64,000 bases of DNA from Ulota crispa (GCA_963920765.1 OY987242.1:35798002-35862001), one strand, 5' to 3'. Counted from the stretch's first letter, positions 25,171-37,554 are shown. Notes: generated from the sequence alone by a model not told the origin. Translations and numbers: made by a program.

Positions 25171-27094
25171 TTAACCCCTAAAGGCCCAAGGGGTGTTTTC
25201 ACTAGAAACTGCCAAAATTTGTGTTTTTACGATATGTTGATGTGAATTTTAATTTGAAAACTATTTTTGAAACTTCAACCATACAAAATTGTAGTAAAAC
25301 ATTTTAGTATTGAGTGCAAAAAGTTTCAGCCCATTTGACCACACATATTGAAAGATTATGGCATTCAAAATATATTAAAGAGTTTTCTTGTTCCTGCCCA
25401 AATGGGTCAGCAGACTTTGAACCTCTTTGGAGTCAAATTTTTGGTTGGCATGAATTAAATATTTTTTTCCACTGATATCTAAATCTTGTCAAGTACACTC
25501 ATGAAAAGTTTCAAGAGAAAATTATGAATGTAGCTTACTCTAAATTGCCTTGTAGTATCAGGTATAAGGAGGTTAACCTCTAAAGGACCAAGCCCTTTTT
25601 TATTTGAAAATCACTAAAAATTGCCACCTTTGGGGGAATGAGTAGAAAGGTAGGAAAAAAAAGTTTTTTGATAATCGAACCAAAAGATCTTGCCCTAGAC
25701 TATGGGAGGTACTTGTGGGAAAAATTTCAGCTCATTCTAGAAGTACAAGAGTGAGATGTTAACCTCTGAAGTGAAAAAAATATATATTTTTCTGTGCTGC
25801 CCAAAAATTTCAGAAGCCTTTGACGGCTCCTATATCAAAATAATTGCTCTACGCAAAGTTGAGGTTTATTTTTCCTATGTACAAGACCAAATTAGGTAAA
25901 TGTGGGAGAATTTCAAATGAACTGGAGATGTGAATCACACTTTGTAAAATCTTGCAATACCGTAACACCTTGAAATTTGCGTATACACTAGGCAAAATTG
26001 GAGGATTTATGTAAAATTCAAAAATCTGAATTACTTTGATCCAAATGGCAAAATCCAAGGAATCTTAGTCTACTACAACTTCAAAAAGAAAATAGTCAAA
26101 AAATATATACACAAAGAGCTAAAAATAGTAAAATAACAAATTTTACAAGGGGCAAAAAGAATGGAGGTTTGGGAGTCCCATACCTACTCACAAACTAAAA
26201 CTTCTCATAACTTTCATCTCATCAATCAAAATTGAATAATTCAAAGATTGCCACATTTTTATAAATCTACAGAACTGATTTTAGATTTTTATTTTTAAAA
26301 ATTGCAATTTTGGTTTTTTTTTTTGGATTGCCCGCCCTCCCCTTTTTCAAAAATACATGCATAACTTCTTCAATAAATGTCAAAATGAAGAAAAATTTAG
26401 ATGCCCACGCAGATCTTTGAATTCCCCACCTTTGATAAAAATTCCAAAAAATCACAAAAAGTAGATTAGCTACTGGTACAAGCCCAAAATCCATTTGTCC
26501 CCCGAGGGGACAATTGGTCCTTTAGGGGTTAAGTGAATTGGCAATACATTAGTCATTCTTTCATGATTTCTTGTGCAGTGAGGAAATCTTTAAGTTGAAA
26601 TATGAATGGTGAGAAGTTAGAGACAAACATTTGGAATGTTTGAAAAAAACTTCAAGAACTTTGGATTTATAGATTGAAAGATAATAGGCCTTGAAGTTAG
26701 AGGAAAACATTTTTTCTTGAAATTGCCCTAACATGGTTAACAAACTTTGACTCCCTTTAGAATGTGATGTGAGACCTCAATTTATTTATTTTCTTGACAA
26801 TTGTACACCATGTCTTTTTAGTTACATACTTGCCAAATTTCAAAAGTTGATGAGAGTTTTAGCACAAGATTCTCCAAAGATGCCCAAACTGTCCGGGCTG
26901 CCCAAATTCTTTTGGGTAGCATAACTTTTGAACTGAGTATCCGATTGGGGAAAAATTTATATTTCCACTTGGAGGATACATATTTACACCTTGTGTAACA
27001 ATGTTGAGAACATCCAATAAAAATCAATTCCATATGACCCTACCCAAGTTCTGAAGTGGTTGTTGAACAAACACTTCGGGCCTTTAGGGGTTAA
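25171..27094. mobile_element. TTAA-flanked piggyBac-like element (host of a nested copy)
   Basis: TTAA with CCCCTAAAGGCCCAAGGGG at 25171 pairs with CTTCGGGCCTTTAGGGG plus TTAA ending 27094. Removing the inner element at 25573-26532 leaves about 964 bp, close to the normal size of this group. No transposase is encoded. Confidence 0.7.
25573..26532. mobile_element. TTAA-flanked MITE, family A, nested
   Basis: TTAA is at 25573-25576 and 26529-26532. The ends are CCTCTAAAGGACCAAG and GGTCCTTTAGGGG. It matches the elements at 2062 and 27526 along its length and sits inside the element at 25171-27094. Confidence 0.75.
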
Positions 27095-27525
27095 TCAAAT
27101 GTATATGAGGTTTCAAAATCATAAATTGAGAAACTAAGGTGCGTGCACTCATTGCCAACAACATCCCATATCCAACTTGTAGGGTGCGCTCTTTCCAATC
27201 TTAGCATGGATAGGTTTTCAACTAAGCTTTGAAATATGTTCTTTTGTTCTTTTCAAGGTTGGGACCACTTAAGTTGCGCCTTGTGTCCCAAAGTGAAGAT
27301 TGGGAAAGTAGGAAGTAATGAGTGGAAAGCAGTTTGATTATTATTGGAATTGCATGAGTTTAGAGGTTGGCAATAGGTCCAAAACACTTTTCACTCCCAA
27401 AATTTGCACTAACTTCAATCTTACCAATAAAACTTTGAAAAATTTGTAGTCCCGAAATTTCTTATCTTCCTACACAAGAAAATTATGCATTGCCTCAAAC
27501 TCTTTGTAGTTTGTTGCATGATCAC

Positions 27526-28474
27526 TTAACCCCTAAAGGATTGAGCCATTTTTTCAGTGAAAATCACTCAAAACTGCCACTTTTGGGGGGGGGGGGGGGT
27601 TAGTAAGAAGGTAATTTCTTTTTGAAAATTTGGGAAATCCAACTGTAGGACCTTGCCCTAGACTGGATTAGGTACTTGTGGAAAAAAAATCAAGTCATTC
27701 CGGATGGACATAAGTGAGATATTTACATCTAAAGTGAAAAGAAAAGTTTTTTTTCATGCTACCACAAAATTTCAAAAGCCTTTGACCATTCTTACATGAA
27801 AATAATTGATGTATGCAACTTTGCTCTTTATTTTTTCCATGTAGAAGATCAAGTTAGCTATGTGCGGGAGAATTTTCAAATCAATTGGAACTACACAACA
27901 CATAGGAAAAATTAGTAAGTAAAAAGAAGCAGAGAATGAGTCAAATCATTAAATTGTTAAGAATTTAATTATTCAAATGAAAAAATGAAAATCCCAACAG
28001 TTATAATGTTGTGATAAATAGTCTACTTCCTTAGGTTTAATTTTTTTTTCCAAAATGTTAAAAACTGTGGAAAATAAAGGACTTCAAAGTTTATTTTAGA
28101 GTAGAGATTCCATAACTGCCCGCAAACAAAAACTCCTCATAACTATCATGTCATTGATTGAAATTGAATGATTCAAAGCTTCTCACCTATAAAAAAATCT
28201 AAAGAACCAACTTCAAATTTTAATTAAAAATAAAAGTAATTTTTAAAGAAGTTTTTGGGTTGCCTGGGTAGGCAGTCCTCCCTTGCTTTTCAGATTTTCA
28301 TACATAACTTCTTCAATAATTGTTGGAATGAGGAAAAAATTAGATGCTCGAGTAGATCTTTGAATTCCCCACCTTCAATAAAAGTTTCAAAAAATCACAC
28401 AAAGTAGCTTATCCAAAGGTACATGCCCGAACTCACACCTATCCCTGAAAAGACAACTGTCCTTTAGGGGTTAA
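27526..28474. mobile_element. TTAA-flanked MITE, family A
   Basis: TTAA is at 27526-27529 and 28471-28474, with ends CCCCTAAAGGATTGAG and CTGTCCTTTAGGGG. The interior follows the copy at 2062 closely and includes a 15-G run at 27585-27599 where other copies have about five G. Confidence 0.75.
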
Positions 28475-29468
28475 ATTATGGGGTGTGGGTGCGCTCGCCT
28501 TAATCAATCTCTAGACTCTTGGCACAACATGATATAATGTGGCAAGATGTTTTTCATGCAAGCAAGTCGGCTATGTGCATGGCCCCACCCAGCCTTGTAA
28601 AAATATGTCCAAACAAAAAAAGAAAGTGGTCGAGCCAACAAGCCACATGGCAATCAGGGATTTTTTTTCTGGCGTTTAAACGCCAGATTCGAAGTATCTA
28701 GATTCGCTGTCAACGAATGCACATTTGTCCCTCGAAAAATCGTCCTCACCTCAGAAGGCACGTAGTGATTCACTGTAGAGCTACTGTATCAAAAAAAACT
28801 TTGATGGCAATGCGAGAATGTTAATTTTTTTTTTAAACATAAGCTTACCTTACAAGAAATGTCACAGAATCTGCAAACAAACCGCAACAGGAAGGACAAC
28901 ATTCCCATGTCCAAAATATCAAGGATCTCCCAACAGAAATATTTAAAAAAAAAGGTTAAAACAAAGGGCTCTCTAGGCATCATCCCACTTGTCACTGCCC
29001 AAATGCTCTTGGGGCCCCCACTCCCAAAGCAAGGCTCCTAATTCTTGTGTATGTATTTATTCTAGCAGCTCAACCTCACCCGTCGTGCCATCTCATCAGG
29101 TGGGCGTCATTCGTATCTTCTTCCTTTTCGCTTTTTGCTTCTTTTTTTTGCTTTTTTTTAAAATGCGATGGGGATTGCCTGGATTTGACTGACACGCCAG
29201 CAGGGATGCAATGGGCGGGGGGGGGCAGGCAAACCGTCCGGCTCTGGGACTCTGGAGGGAGGTGGGCTTTCGGTGGTCGGGTGGCGGGCACTTCGGGCAG
29301 ACGCCGGGCAGTGTGTGGGTGGGCGGCTGTGGGTTCGTTATGTCATAAGTATCCAGCATAAGATGTGAAAGATCTAGGGTCCTTTTGGCCCCTTGTGACA
29401 AATCTTGTACCCTACGTGTTATTCCCTGCTTTGTCCTCTTTAATATTCAGTACGTCCTTGGAGTGTGC
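28475..29468. other. Mixed-composition DNA with palindrome and G-rich island, no gene identified
   Basis: A perfect 20-bp palindrome, TCTGGCGTTTAAACGCCAGA, lies at 28668-28687. A strongly G-rich stretch (about 29214-29330) has several G runs on the plus strand and could form G-quadruplexes. Open frames there are low-complexity and not recognised. Confidence 0.4.
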
Positions 29469-29784
29469 TTAGGGCATCTCCACCGCGGACGCAAGCACAC
29501 ACGCAAACGTGATTGTTGAGAGAGCAAGCAACGTTATTTTGTTTCATGCACGCCAGAGTTTAGAATTTTCACGTCCACGCAACAATTCACGCTACGTCTC
29601 GAAGGAACTGTTCCCTTTCATTTTGTAAGGGTTTGCCAACTGTTTGCGCCTGAGTGGTTGCCTAGTGGTTGCCGGGTGGTGAAGCATGTGCTGCGTTGTG
29701 CGTGTTCACTAAAAGATGGGATGGAACGCTCTCGAAAAGTTTTTCTAAGTTCTTGGTTACGTCTACGAGGTGGAGAAGCTCTTA
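29469..29784. mobile_element. Harbinger/Tourist-like MITE with TTA duplication
   Basis: TTA plus GGGCATCTCCACC on the left, and GGTGGAGAAGCTC plus TTA on the right. The interior has raised G+C and includes GTGGTTGCCTAGTGGTTGCC-type repeats. It ends 13 bp before the next element of the same type. Confidence 0.6.
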
Positions 29785-29797
29785 GTGCTTACATATT

Positions 29798-30342
29798 TTA
29801 GAGCATTGCCAATGCAACCGTAAACATGCCGGATATAGGAAACCTTGATTTTTAAATTAATAATTGATCATAATATAAAAATTATATGGTTTGAATGGCA
29901 TGACCTTTTTTGTTGTATAAAAACAATTAAATTTAGGTTTAGGGTTTAGGATTTAGGGTTTAGGGTGATTTAGATACATGACATCAAATGTTAGCTAGCT
30001 TCCAAAAAATTTAGAGGCCTCACCAAATCAAGCCCAAAAAGCAAAAAATCAGCCAAGGGCATTGTATAAATGTAAATGATGATTTATATACGGTGCCCTT
30101 GGCTGATTTTTTGCTTTTTAGGCTTGATTTGGTGAGGCCTGTAAAAATTTTGGAAGCTAGCTAACATTTGATGCCATTTTATTAAATCACCCTAAACCAC
30201 AAACCTACATATTATTGTGTTTTTACAACAAGAAAGGTCATGCCATTCAAACCATAATTTTTTATATTATGATCAATCATCAATTTAAAAATCAAGGTTT
30301 GTTATACCGGGCTTGTTTACGGTTGCATTGGTGATGCTCTTA
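29798..30342. mobile_element. Palindromic Harbinger-like MITE with TTA duplication
   Basis: TTA and GAGCATTGCCAATGCAACCG mirror CGGTTGCATTGGTGATGCTC and TTA. The two arms pair almost throughout (centre near 30075). The left arm holds a short run of plant telomere-type TTTAGGG units (about 29936-29967) that is much degraded in the right arm. Confidence 0.7.
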
Positions 30343-30502
30343 TATGGCAAATTTTAGCAACCCTAAATTTACAGTTGAAGTTTTAAATTTGGGTGAAATT
30401 GGGTGTTCCATGTCATTGACAATCTACGCTAACCCTTGAAGCCTTGAACATCCTTTTTTGGCAACCTAGCAATTTTGGGCAACTCTCTACCAACGAGTTT
30501 TT

Positions 30503-31224
30503 CCTTGGGGAGTGCACTATACAAGGTTTTGGTGGGTAGCGTGCGTGCAAGGCCCTATAAGTGGGAGGTTATACAGGTAATTTTTTAAAATTTTTATAGG
30601 GCTATCTTTACCTAAATTTCTAAATTTGAAGGAATTTCATGTACCCTAACCTTCATTTAAAAAAAATTCTTGCTATCTTTTTGTATACCCTATGTTCATT
30701 ATAAATACAAGATGAAAATTTAAAAAAAACAAAAGTGAGCTTATTGCTCTCGCAGGAAGATAATGCATGAGAAAAATCAGCAAAAGAGTGAACCCTTCAA
30801 TAGTCCATCCAATATTTTCCGTCCAAAAACAATGAACCCAAGTTGCAACCTTTAATCATAGAAGTCTTGTAAAAAATGGGTAAACCGCCCTATACCTAGC
30901 TTAAATAGCGGACTGATAGATCCGGCTTTGGATACCCTGCAAGAGCATAACCTTCTAGCACTATAATAAACCCTAGCCTCATCTACTACCTCTAATAAAA
31001 GTATTCAATTTTTTTTTAAATATTGCCCATCCTATTGCAGAACTAAAAAAATGTAATACCCATTATTAAACCTTGCCCTTCATTATTTAGAAAGACCCCA
31101 CGCATATTAAAGTGATGCTATTTTACCTCCAAGCCATGTCAAAAATTTAGGATCAAGGCAATTAAAATAACCCTTCATTTGATCGCATGTGTACCTAAAG
31201 AAAAATAGGGAGTGCACTCCCTGA
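30503..31224. mobile_element. hAT-like insertion in the left arm
   Basis: Relative to the opposite arm this is extra DNA, flanked by GAGTTTTT at 30495-30502 and 31225-31232, an 8-bp duplication as made by hAT elements. The ends share GGGAGTGCACT in inverted order, and the right end reads CCCTG(A), the complement of the hAT-type CAGGG. No transposase is present. The flank is T-rich, so the duplication could be partly fortuitous. Confidence 0.45.
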
Positions 31225-31844
31225 GAGTTTTTTTTTTTTTTTTTTTTGAAATTTTCACACATGATGTGTTTGAGGAGTAGCTTTAAGGCCCGACAAATTT
31301 CATAACTTCTTACTCCATGGTTCAAAAGTCATTGCATGATATGTAGTTTTCTTTGCTCAAAATACTTCTTTTGAAATTGCATTCTTAATTATTATTTTTG
31401 AAATTGGTTCTTTAGATTTATATATACATGGAAAGCTTTTAATCATTCCATTTTTATCAATGACATGAAAGTTATGAGAAGATTTTGTTTGCGGGCAATT
31501 ATGGATTCTCTACTCTAAAATAAACTTTGAAGTCCTTCATTTTACTCGATTTTCAATATTTTGGACAAAAGTCAAAACCTAAGGATGTAGATTGTTTATT
31601 ACAACAATACAACCATTGGAATTGGAATATTTCATTTCCATAATTAAGTTCTTAACAATTTAGTGGTTTGAATCATTCTCTACTTCTTTTTACTTACTAT
31701 TTGTTTCCTATGTGTTGTACAATTCCAAATGATTTGAAAATTTTCAAGTGTGTACCCAACTTGCTTTGAAGAACAAATCCAAAAAACTACAACCATTTTG
31801 GAAATTTTTTCATACAAATATGACCTTGTGAAGTGCAGCTGCCT

Positions 31845-32981
31845 AGGTTTTTGCAGGAACAAAAAATAGTCTTTTGTCAATTCAAGCTCAAATATCTAAC
31901 AATGTACAGTGCCCTTGAATAAACTGTCACCCTATGTTTTTTCACTTACAGGTCATGTCATGTTATGTTTTGAAATTGAGGTCAATTGGACTTTTTTGAT
32001 CTTACATTTTTTATACCTCACTCTTGCCCCCAATCCCAACCAAGCATACCAAAATTCAACCTCAAAAAACTAAAATCCAAATTTTGGCAAATTGCTTTGA
32101 GTCACAAATCATGATTTTACATGGTTTTACAAGAAAATTGATTGAAAAACATTGATGATGAATTTTGGAGATTTGATTGCATAGATTTAGATACATAGGT
32201 AAAATCCATACCCACATCCATATGCACATCTCCCATGCTAAAAAGAACCACTGAATGAAAAAAAGATGATCTTCATAAGGTTTAATGGGACATGTGATAT
32301 GTCCAAATCTTGTAAAGTATATGATTTTTGATGATAATCAAATTTTTCTATTTTACTCATACATGGTGACTAAGTTTGTAACTTTGAACATATTGTGTTT
32401 ATTTGGTGAAAATCTAACTCAAATTTAAAAAAGTCTATTTTACAAGATTTGGACATATCACATGTCCCATTAAACCTTATGAAGATCATCTTTTTTTCAT
32501 TCAGTGGTTCTTTTTAGCATGGGAGATGTGCATATGGATGTGGGTATGGATTTTACCTATGTATCTAAATCTATGCAATCAAATCTCCAAAATTCATCAT
32601 CAATGTTTTTCAATCAATTTTCTTGTAAAACCATGTAAAATCATGATTTGTGACTCAAAGCAATTTGCCAAAATTTGGATTTTAGTTTTTTGAGGTTGAA
32701 TTTTGGTATGCTTGGTTGGGATTGGGGGCAAGAGTGAGATATAAAAAATGTAAGATCAAAAAAGTCCAATTGACCTCAATTTCAAAACATAACATGACAT
32801 GACCTGTAAGTGAAAAAACATAGGGTGACAGTTTATTCAAGGGCACTGTACATTGTTAGATATTTGAGCTTGAATTGACAAAAGACTATTTTTTGTTCCT
32901 GCAAAAACCTAGGCAGCTGCACTTCACAAGGTCATATTTGTATGAAAAAATTTCCAAAATGGTTGTAGTTTTTTGGATTTG
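31845..32981. repeat. Segment duplicated at 33182-34322 (contig-end overlap)
   Basis: This segment and 33182-34322 run in the same direction at a constant offset of 1341 bases, apparently identical except for one extra T near the start of the second. They end and begin exactly at the 200-N gap. Each contains the hairpin centre. Confidence 0.85.
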
Positions 32982-33181
32982 NNNNNNNNNNNNNNNNNNN
33001 NNNNNNNNNNNNNNNNNNNNNNNNNNNNNNNNNNNNNNNNNNNNNNNNNNNNNNNNNNNNNNNNNNNNNNNNNNNNNNNNNNNNNNNNNNNNNNNNNNNN
33101 NNNNNNNNNNNNNNNNNNNNNNNNNNNNNNNNNNNNNNNNNNNNNNNNNNNNNNNNNNNNNNNNNNNNNNNNNNNNNNNNN
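32982..33181. other. Assembly gap of exactly 200 N
   Basis: The gap is 200 N long, like the one at 7170. The sequences on either side are copies of one another, so the gap probably joins two contigs that overlap. Confidence 0.99.
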
Positions 33182-34809
33182 CCTAGGTTTTTTGCAGGAA
33201 CAAAAAATAGTCTTTTGTCAATTCAAGCTCAAATATCTAACAATGTACAGTGCCCTTGAATAAACTGTCACCCTATGTTTTTTCACTTACAGGTCATGTC
33301 ATGTTATGTTTTGAAATTGAGGTCAATTGGACTTTTTTGATCTTACATTTTTTATACCTCACTCTTGCCCCCAATCCCAACCAAGCATACCAAAATTCAA
33401 CCTCAAAAAACTAAAATCCAAATTTTGGCAAATTGCTTTGAGTCACAAATCATGATTTTACATGGTTTTACAAGAAAATTGATTGAAAAACATTGATGAT
33501 GAATTTTGGAGATTTGATTGCATAGATTTAGATACATAGGTAAAATCCATACCCACATCCATATGCACATCTCCCATGCTAAAAAGAACCACTGAATGAA
33601 AAAAAGATGATCTTCATAAGGTTTAATGGGACATGTGATATGTCCAAATCTTGTAAAGTATATGATTTTTGATGATAATCAAATTTTTCTATTTTACTCA
33701 TACATGGTGACTAAGTTTGTAACTTTGAACATATTGTGTTTATTTGGTGAAAATCTAACTCAAATTTAAAAAAGTCTATTTTACAAGATTTGGACATATC
33801 ACATGTCCCATTAAACCTTATGAAGATCATCTTTTTTTCATTCAGTGGTTCTTTTTAGCATGGGAGATGTGCATATGGATGTGGGTATGGATTTTACCTA
33901 TGTATCTAAATCTATGCAATCAAATCTCCAAAATTCATCATCAATGTTTTTCAATCAATTTTCTTGTAAAACCATGTAAAATCATGATTTGTGACTCAAA
34001 GCAATTTGCCAAAATTTGGATTTTAGTTTTTTGAGGTTGAATTTTGGTATGCTTGGTTGGGATTGGGGGCAAGAGTGAGATATAAAAAATGTAAGATCAA
34101 AAAAGTCCAATTGACCTCAATTTCAAAACATAACATGACATGACCTGTAAGTGAAAAAACATAGGGTGACAGTTTATTCAAGGGCACTGTACATTGTTAG
34201 ATATTTGAGCTTGAATTGACAAAAGACTATTTTTTGTTCCTGCAAAAACCTAGGCAGCTGCACTTCACAAGGTCATATTTGTATGAAAAAATTTCCAAAA
34301 TGGTTGTAGTTTTTTGGATTTGTTCTTCAAAGCAAGTTGGGTACACACTTGAAAATTTTCAAATCATTTGGAATTGTACAACACATAGGAAACAAATAGT
34401 AAGTAAAAAGAAGTAGAGAATGATTCAAACCACTAAATTGTTAAGAACTTAATTATGGAAATGAAATATTCCAATTCCAATGGTTGTATTGTTGTAATAA
34501 ACAATCTACATCCTTAGGTTTTGACTTTTGTCCAAAATATTGAAAATCGAGTAAAATGAAGGACTTCAAAGTTTATTTTAGAGTAGAGAATCCATAATTG
34601 CCCGCAAACAAAATCTTCTCATAACTTTCATGTCATTGATAAAAATGGAATGATTAAAAGCTTTCCATGTATATATAAATCTAAAGAACCAATTTCAAAA
34701 ATAATAATTAAGAATGCAATTTCAAAAGAAGTATTTTGAGCAAAGAAAACTACATATCATGCAATGACTTTTGAACCATGGAGTAAGAAGTTATGAAATT
34801 TGTCGGGCC

Positions 34810-35544
34810 TTAACCCCTAAATCCCTTGAGTGTCCCCTCAAGGGACAAATGAGATTTTGGGCAGGTACCTATGACTAAACTAATTTGTGTGATTTTTTGA
34901 AACTTCTATGGAAGATGGGGAATTCAAAGATCCGCATGCACATCTAATTTTTTTATCATTCTGACATTTTTTGAAGAAGTAAAAAATGAGTTTCTGAATT
35001 TTTTTGGAGACAGGGCAGTTTGGGCAGCCCAATTTTTTTTTAAATTTATGATTTTTTGAAATAAAAAGCTGAAATTGGTTCTTTGAGTTTACATATACAT
35101 GGGAAGCTTTGAATCACTTGTTTCCAGTAAATGAAATGAAAGTTATGAGGACTTTTAGTTAACTGGTAGATATGGCTCCATATCTACCAGTTAACTAAGA
35201 GTCCTCATAACTTTCATTTCATTTACTGGAAACAAGTGATTCAAAGCTTCCCATGCATATGTAGACTCAAAGAACCAATTTCAGATTTTTGTTTCAAAAA
35301 AATGTAAATTTTAAAAAAGTTTTTGAGCTGCTTGGACTGCCCCATCTTCAAAAAAATTCAGAAATTCATTTTTTACTTCTTCAAAAAATGTCAAAATGAT
35401 AAAAAAATTAGATGTGCACGCGGATCTTCGAATTCCCCATCTTCCATAGAAGTTTCAAAAAATCACACAAAGTAGTTTAGTCATAGGTACGTGCCCAAAA
35501 TCTCATTTGTCCCCTAAGGAGACACTCAAGGATTTAGGGGTTAA
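34810..35544. mobile_element. Palindromic TTAA element nested in the foldback arm
   Basis: TTAA at 34810-34813 and 35541-35544 flanks CCCCTAAATCCCTTGAG and CTCAAGGATTTAGGGG. Both halves are inverted copies of the right-hand part of family A (centre near 35177, CTACCAGTTAACT arms). The opposite arm of the host, at 31283-31286, has a single uninterrupted TTAA, so the duplication is directly visible. Confidence 0.8.
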
Positions 35545-35671
35545 AGCTACTCCTCAAACACATCATATGTGAAAATTTTAAAGAAAAAAAAACAAAAAAC
35601 CCATTGGTAGTGAGCTACCCAAAATTACTATGCTGCAAAAAAAAAAAAGTGTTTAGGACTTTAGGGGTTAA

Positions 35672-36414
35672 CTGATACATAGTAAAGTTTGGAGCAATTA
35701 AAAGAACAACTGTAAAAAAACCCTCCCTTGTAATAGCTTTAATGAAAAAACTAAAAAAATCAATGTTTTTAGAAATTTCAAAAGTATGTAAGCTTAGAAA
35801 CTTCGTGCAAAGTGCCCATCTAAGCATTGTATTCAAGTTATATTACTCGGCAAACTTCTCGTGAAAACAGAAAGGAAATTCAAAAAGCCATTGACAAAAT
35901 GCCTACATATGGACGGGAGAAAAAATAGACAAAATTTCTAATTGGCAAGTGATTTTTTTCTTTCCAAGTTAGGGAGCTTGAAAAGCGACACTTAAAGGGC
36001 TGATTTGCCTTTTCATGGGCATTTTGAGACAAGATGATTTTTATGTAATTTTCAGATAACGAGAAATGGATTTCAAATGTAATAGAATGTTTATCATATT
36101 TTTTTGAAGTATTATTGAGTTGTTGATGAATTTTAAATTTTTTTAATAGTAGGCACCTATTTGTAATTTTAAGTCTCCCATAAACCATTTCCCTCCAACT
36201 TGTACAGAGATGAAGTGAAATCAAGAAGTATGATTGGCTCTTGTAATAGAATACACCTTTTCTTCTATGATTAAAGAGGGTTCATTCAAGAACCACCTCA
36301 TATTCATTCTTGAGCTACCTATGGGACGCTCTTCAAGAGAGGGGTTGCAATGCAAGCTACCCACCTTACTAATAAAAGGTTTCATCACTCTTTCACAACT
36401 CCTTTTTTAATACT
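35672..36414. other. AT-rich DNA, no gene recognised
   Basis: The 114-codon minus-strand frame at 35880-36224 has no resemblance to any family I know, has AT-driven codon content, and no neighbouring exon. I do not call it a gene. Confidence 0.4.
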
Positions 36415-36592
36415 GTACTATGTACTGCATTTAGTTGCTTTAAACACTTATGTTACCTTACCCTAAAAATTTACCTCATGGCCGTTTGGAGGCGCATGAG
36501 ACTCTTCACATATTAGGATTTCATATGGTGTACAACTTGGATGCCACTAGACCCGCATCTCCATTGTTATTACCAGGTCCTTTGAATTATGT

Positions 36593-37554
36593 TTAATCCC
36601 TAAAGGCCCAACTGTCCCCTCGGGGGGGGGGGAGGGGGGATAGTTGAGATTTTGGGCATGTACCTATGGCCAAACTAATTTGTGTGATTTTTTGAAACTT
36701 TTATGGAAGATGGAGAATTCAAAGATCTATGTGAGCATCTAATTTTGCTTCATTCCAGCATTTATTAAAGAAGTTATGCATGAATTTCTAAAAAACAAGG
36801 GAGAGTGGGCAACCAAAAAACTTCTTTGAAATTTTTTATTTTTTCAAATAAAAATTTGAAGCTTGATCTTTAGATTTATGTATATGTGGGAAGCTTTGAA
36901 TCATTCAATTTTGACTAATGAGATGAAAGTTATGAGAAGCTTTAGTTTGCGGGTAGGTATGGGACTCTCAAACCTCTGTTCCTTTTGCCCCTTTTAAAAT
37001 TTGGTGCTTTACTTTTTTGAGCTCTTTGTGTATTTGTTTTTTGATTTTTGTTTCCAAGCTATAGTAGACTAAGATTCCTTGGATTTTACCATTTGAATCA
37101 AAATAATGCAGATTTTTGAATTTTACATAAATCCCTCAATTTTGCCTAGTGTATATGCAAATTTCATGGCCTTATAGCATTGCAAGATTTTACAAATTAT
37201 GATTCACACCTCTGATTCATGTGAAAATTCTCCCACATTTACTTAACATGGTCTTCTACATGGAAAAATTAAACCTCAAATTTGTGTAGAGCAATTTTTT
37301 TGATATGGGAGTGGTCAAAGCCTTCTAAAATTTTTGAGTAGCAAGGGTTTTTTTTTTCACTTTAGATGTCAATATCTCACCCCTCTACATCTAGAATGAG
37401 CTAGTTTTTTTTCCACAAGTACCTCCCATAGTCTAGGGCAAATATCTTATGGTTGGATTTCTAAAAAAATAATTCCTACCATTCTACTTATTCCCCCAAA
37501 AGTGGCAATTTCACCGGCTTTCACAAATAAAAGGCTTGGGCCTTTAGGGGTTAA
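36593..37554. mobile_element. TTAA-flanked MITE, family A, reverse orientation
   Basis: TTAA is at 36593-36596 and 37551-37554, with ends TCCCTAAAGGCCCAA and TTGGGCCTTTAGGGG. It corresponds in reverse to the copies at 2062 and 27526. It sits inside the family F element at the sequence where F copies at 17791 and 61459 continue without a break. Confidence 0.75.

Larger units (their letters stand above)
30429..35671. mobile_element. Large TTAA-type foldback element (family B copy 1), heavily nested
   Basis: The right end GGACTTTAGGGG then TTAA is at 35656-35671. The left end CCCTTGAAGCCTTG after CTAA is at 30429 and aligns with the reverse complement of the right end for about 70 bp. The arms re-pair from about 31225 inwards to a centre near 32370. 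The left arm carries a hAT-like insertion and the right arm a TTAA element at 34810-35544. The interior includes the 200-N gap and a duplicated 1.14-kb segment that is probably an assembly artefact. Apart from that, the true element is probably one hairpin. Open frames in it are mirror images of one another and not real genes. Confidence 0.65.

Noticed and set aside
29210..29340. G-rich open frames as a glycine/arginine-rich protein
   Set aside because: All three frames on the strand are open only because of composition. No start context or conservation signal is visible.
31680..34416. Identical 66-residue open frames on both strands at 31680-31880 (minus), 32875 onwards (plus) and 34216-34416 (plus)
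   Set aside because: They are mirror or duplicate images created by the foldback arms and the duplicated contig end, not conserved genes.
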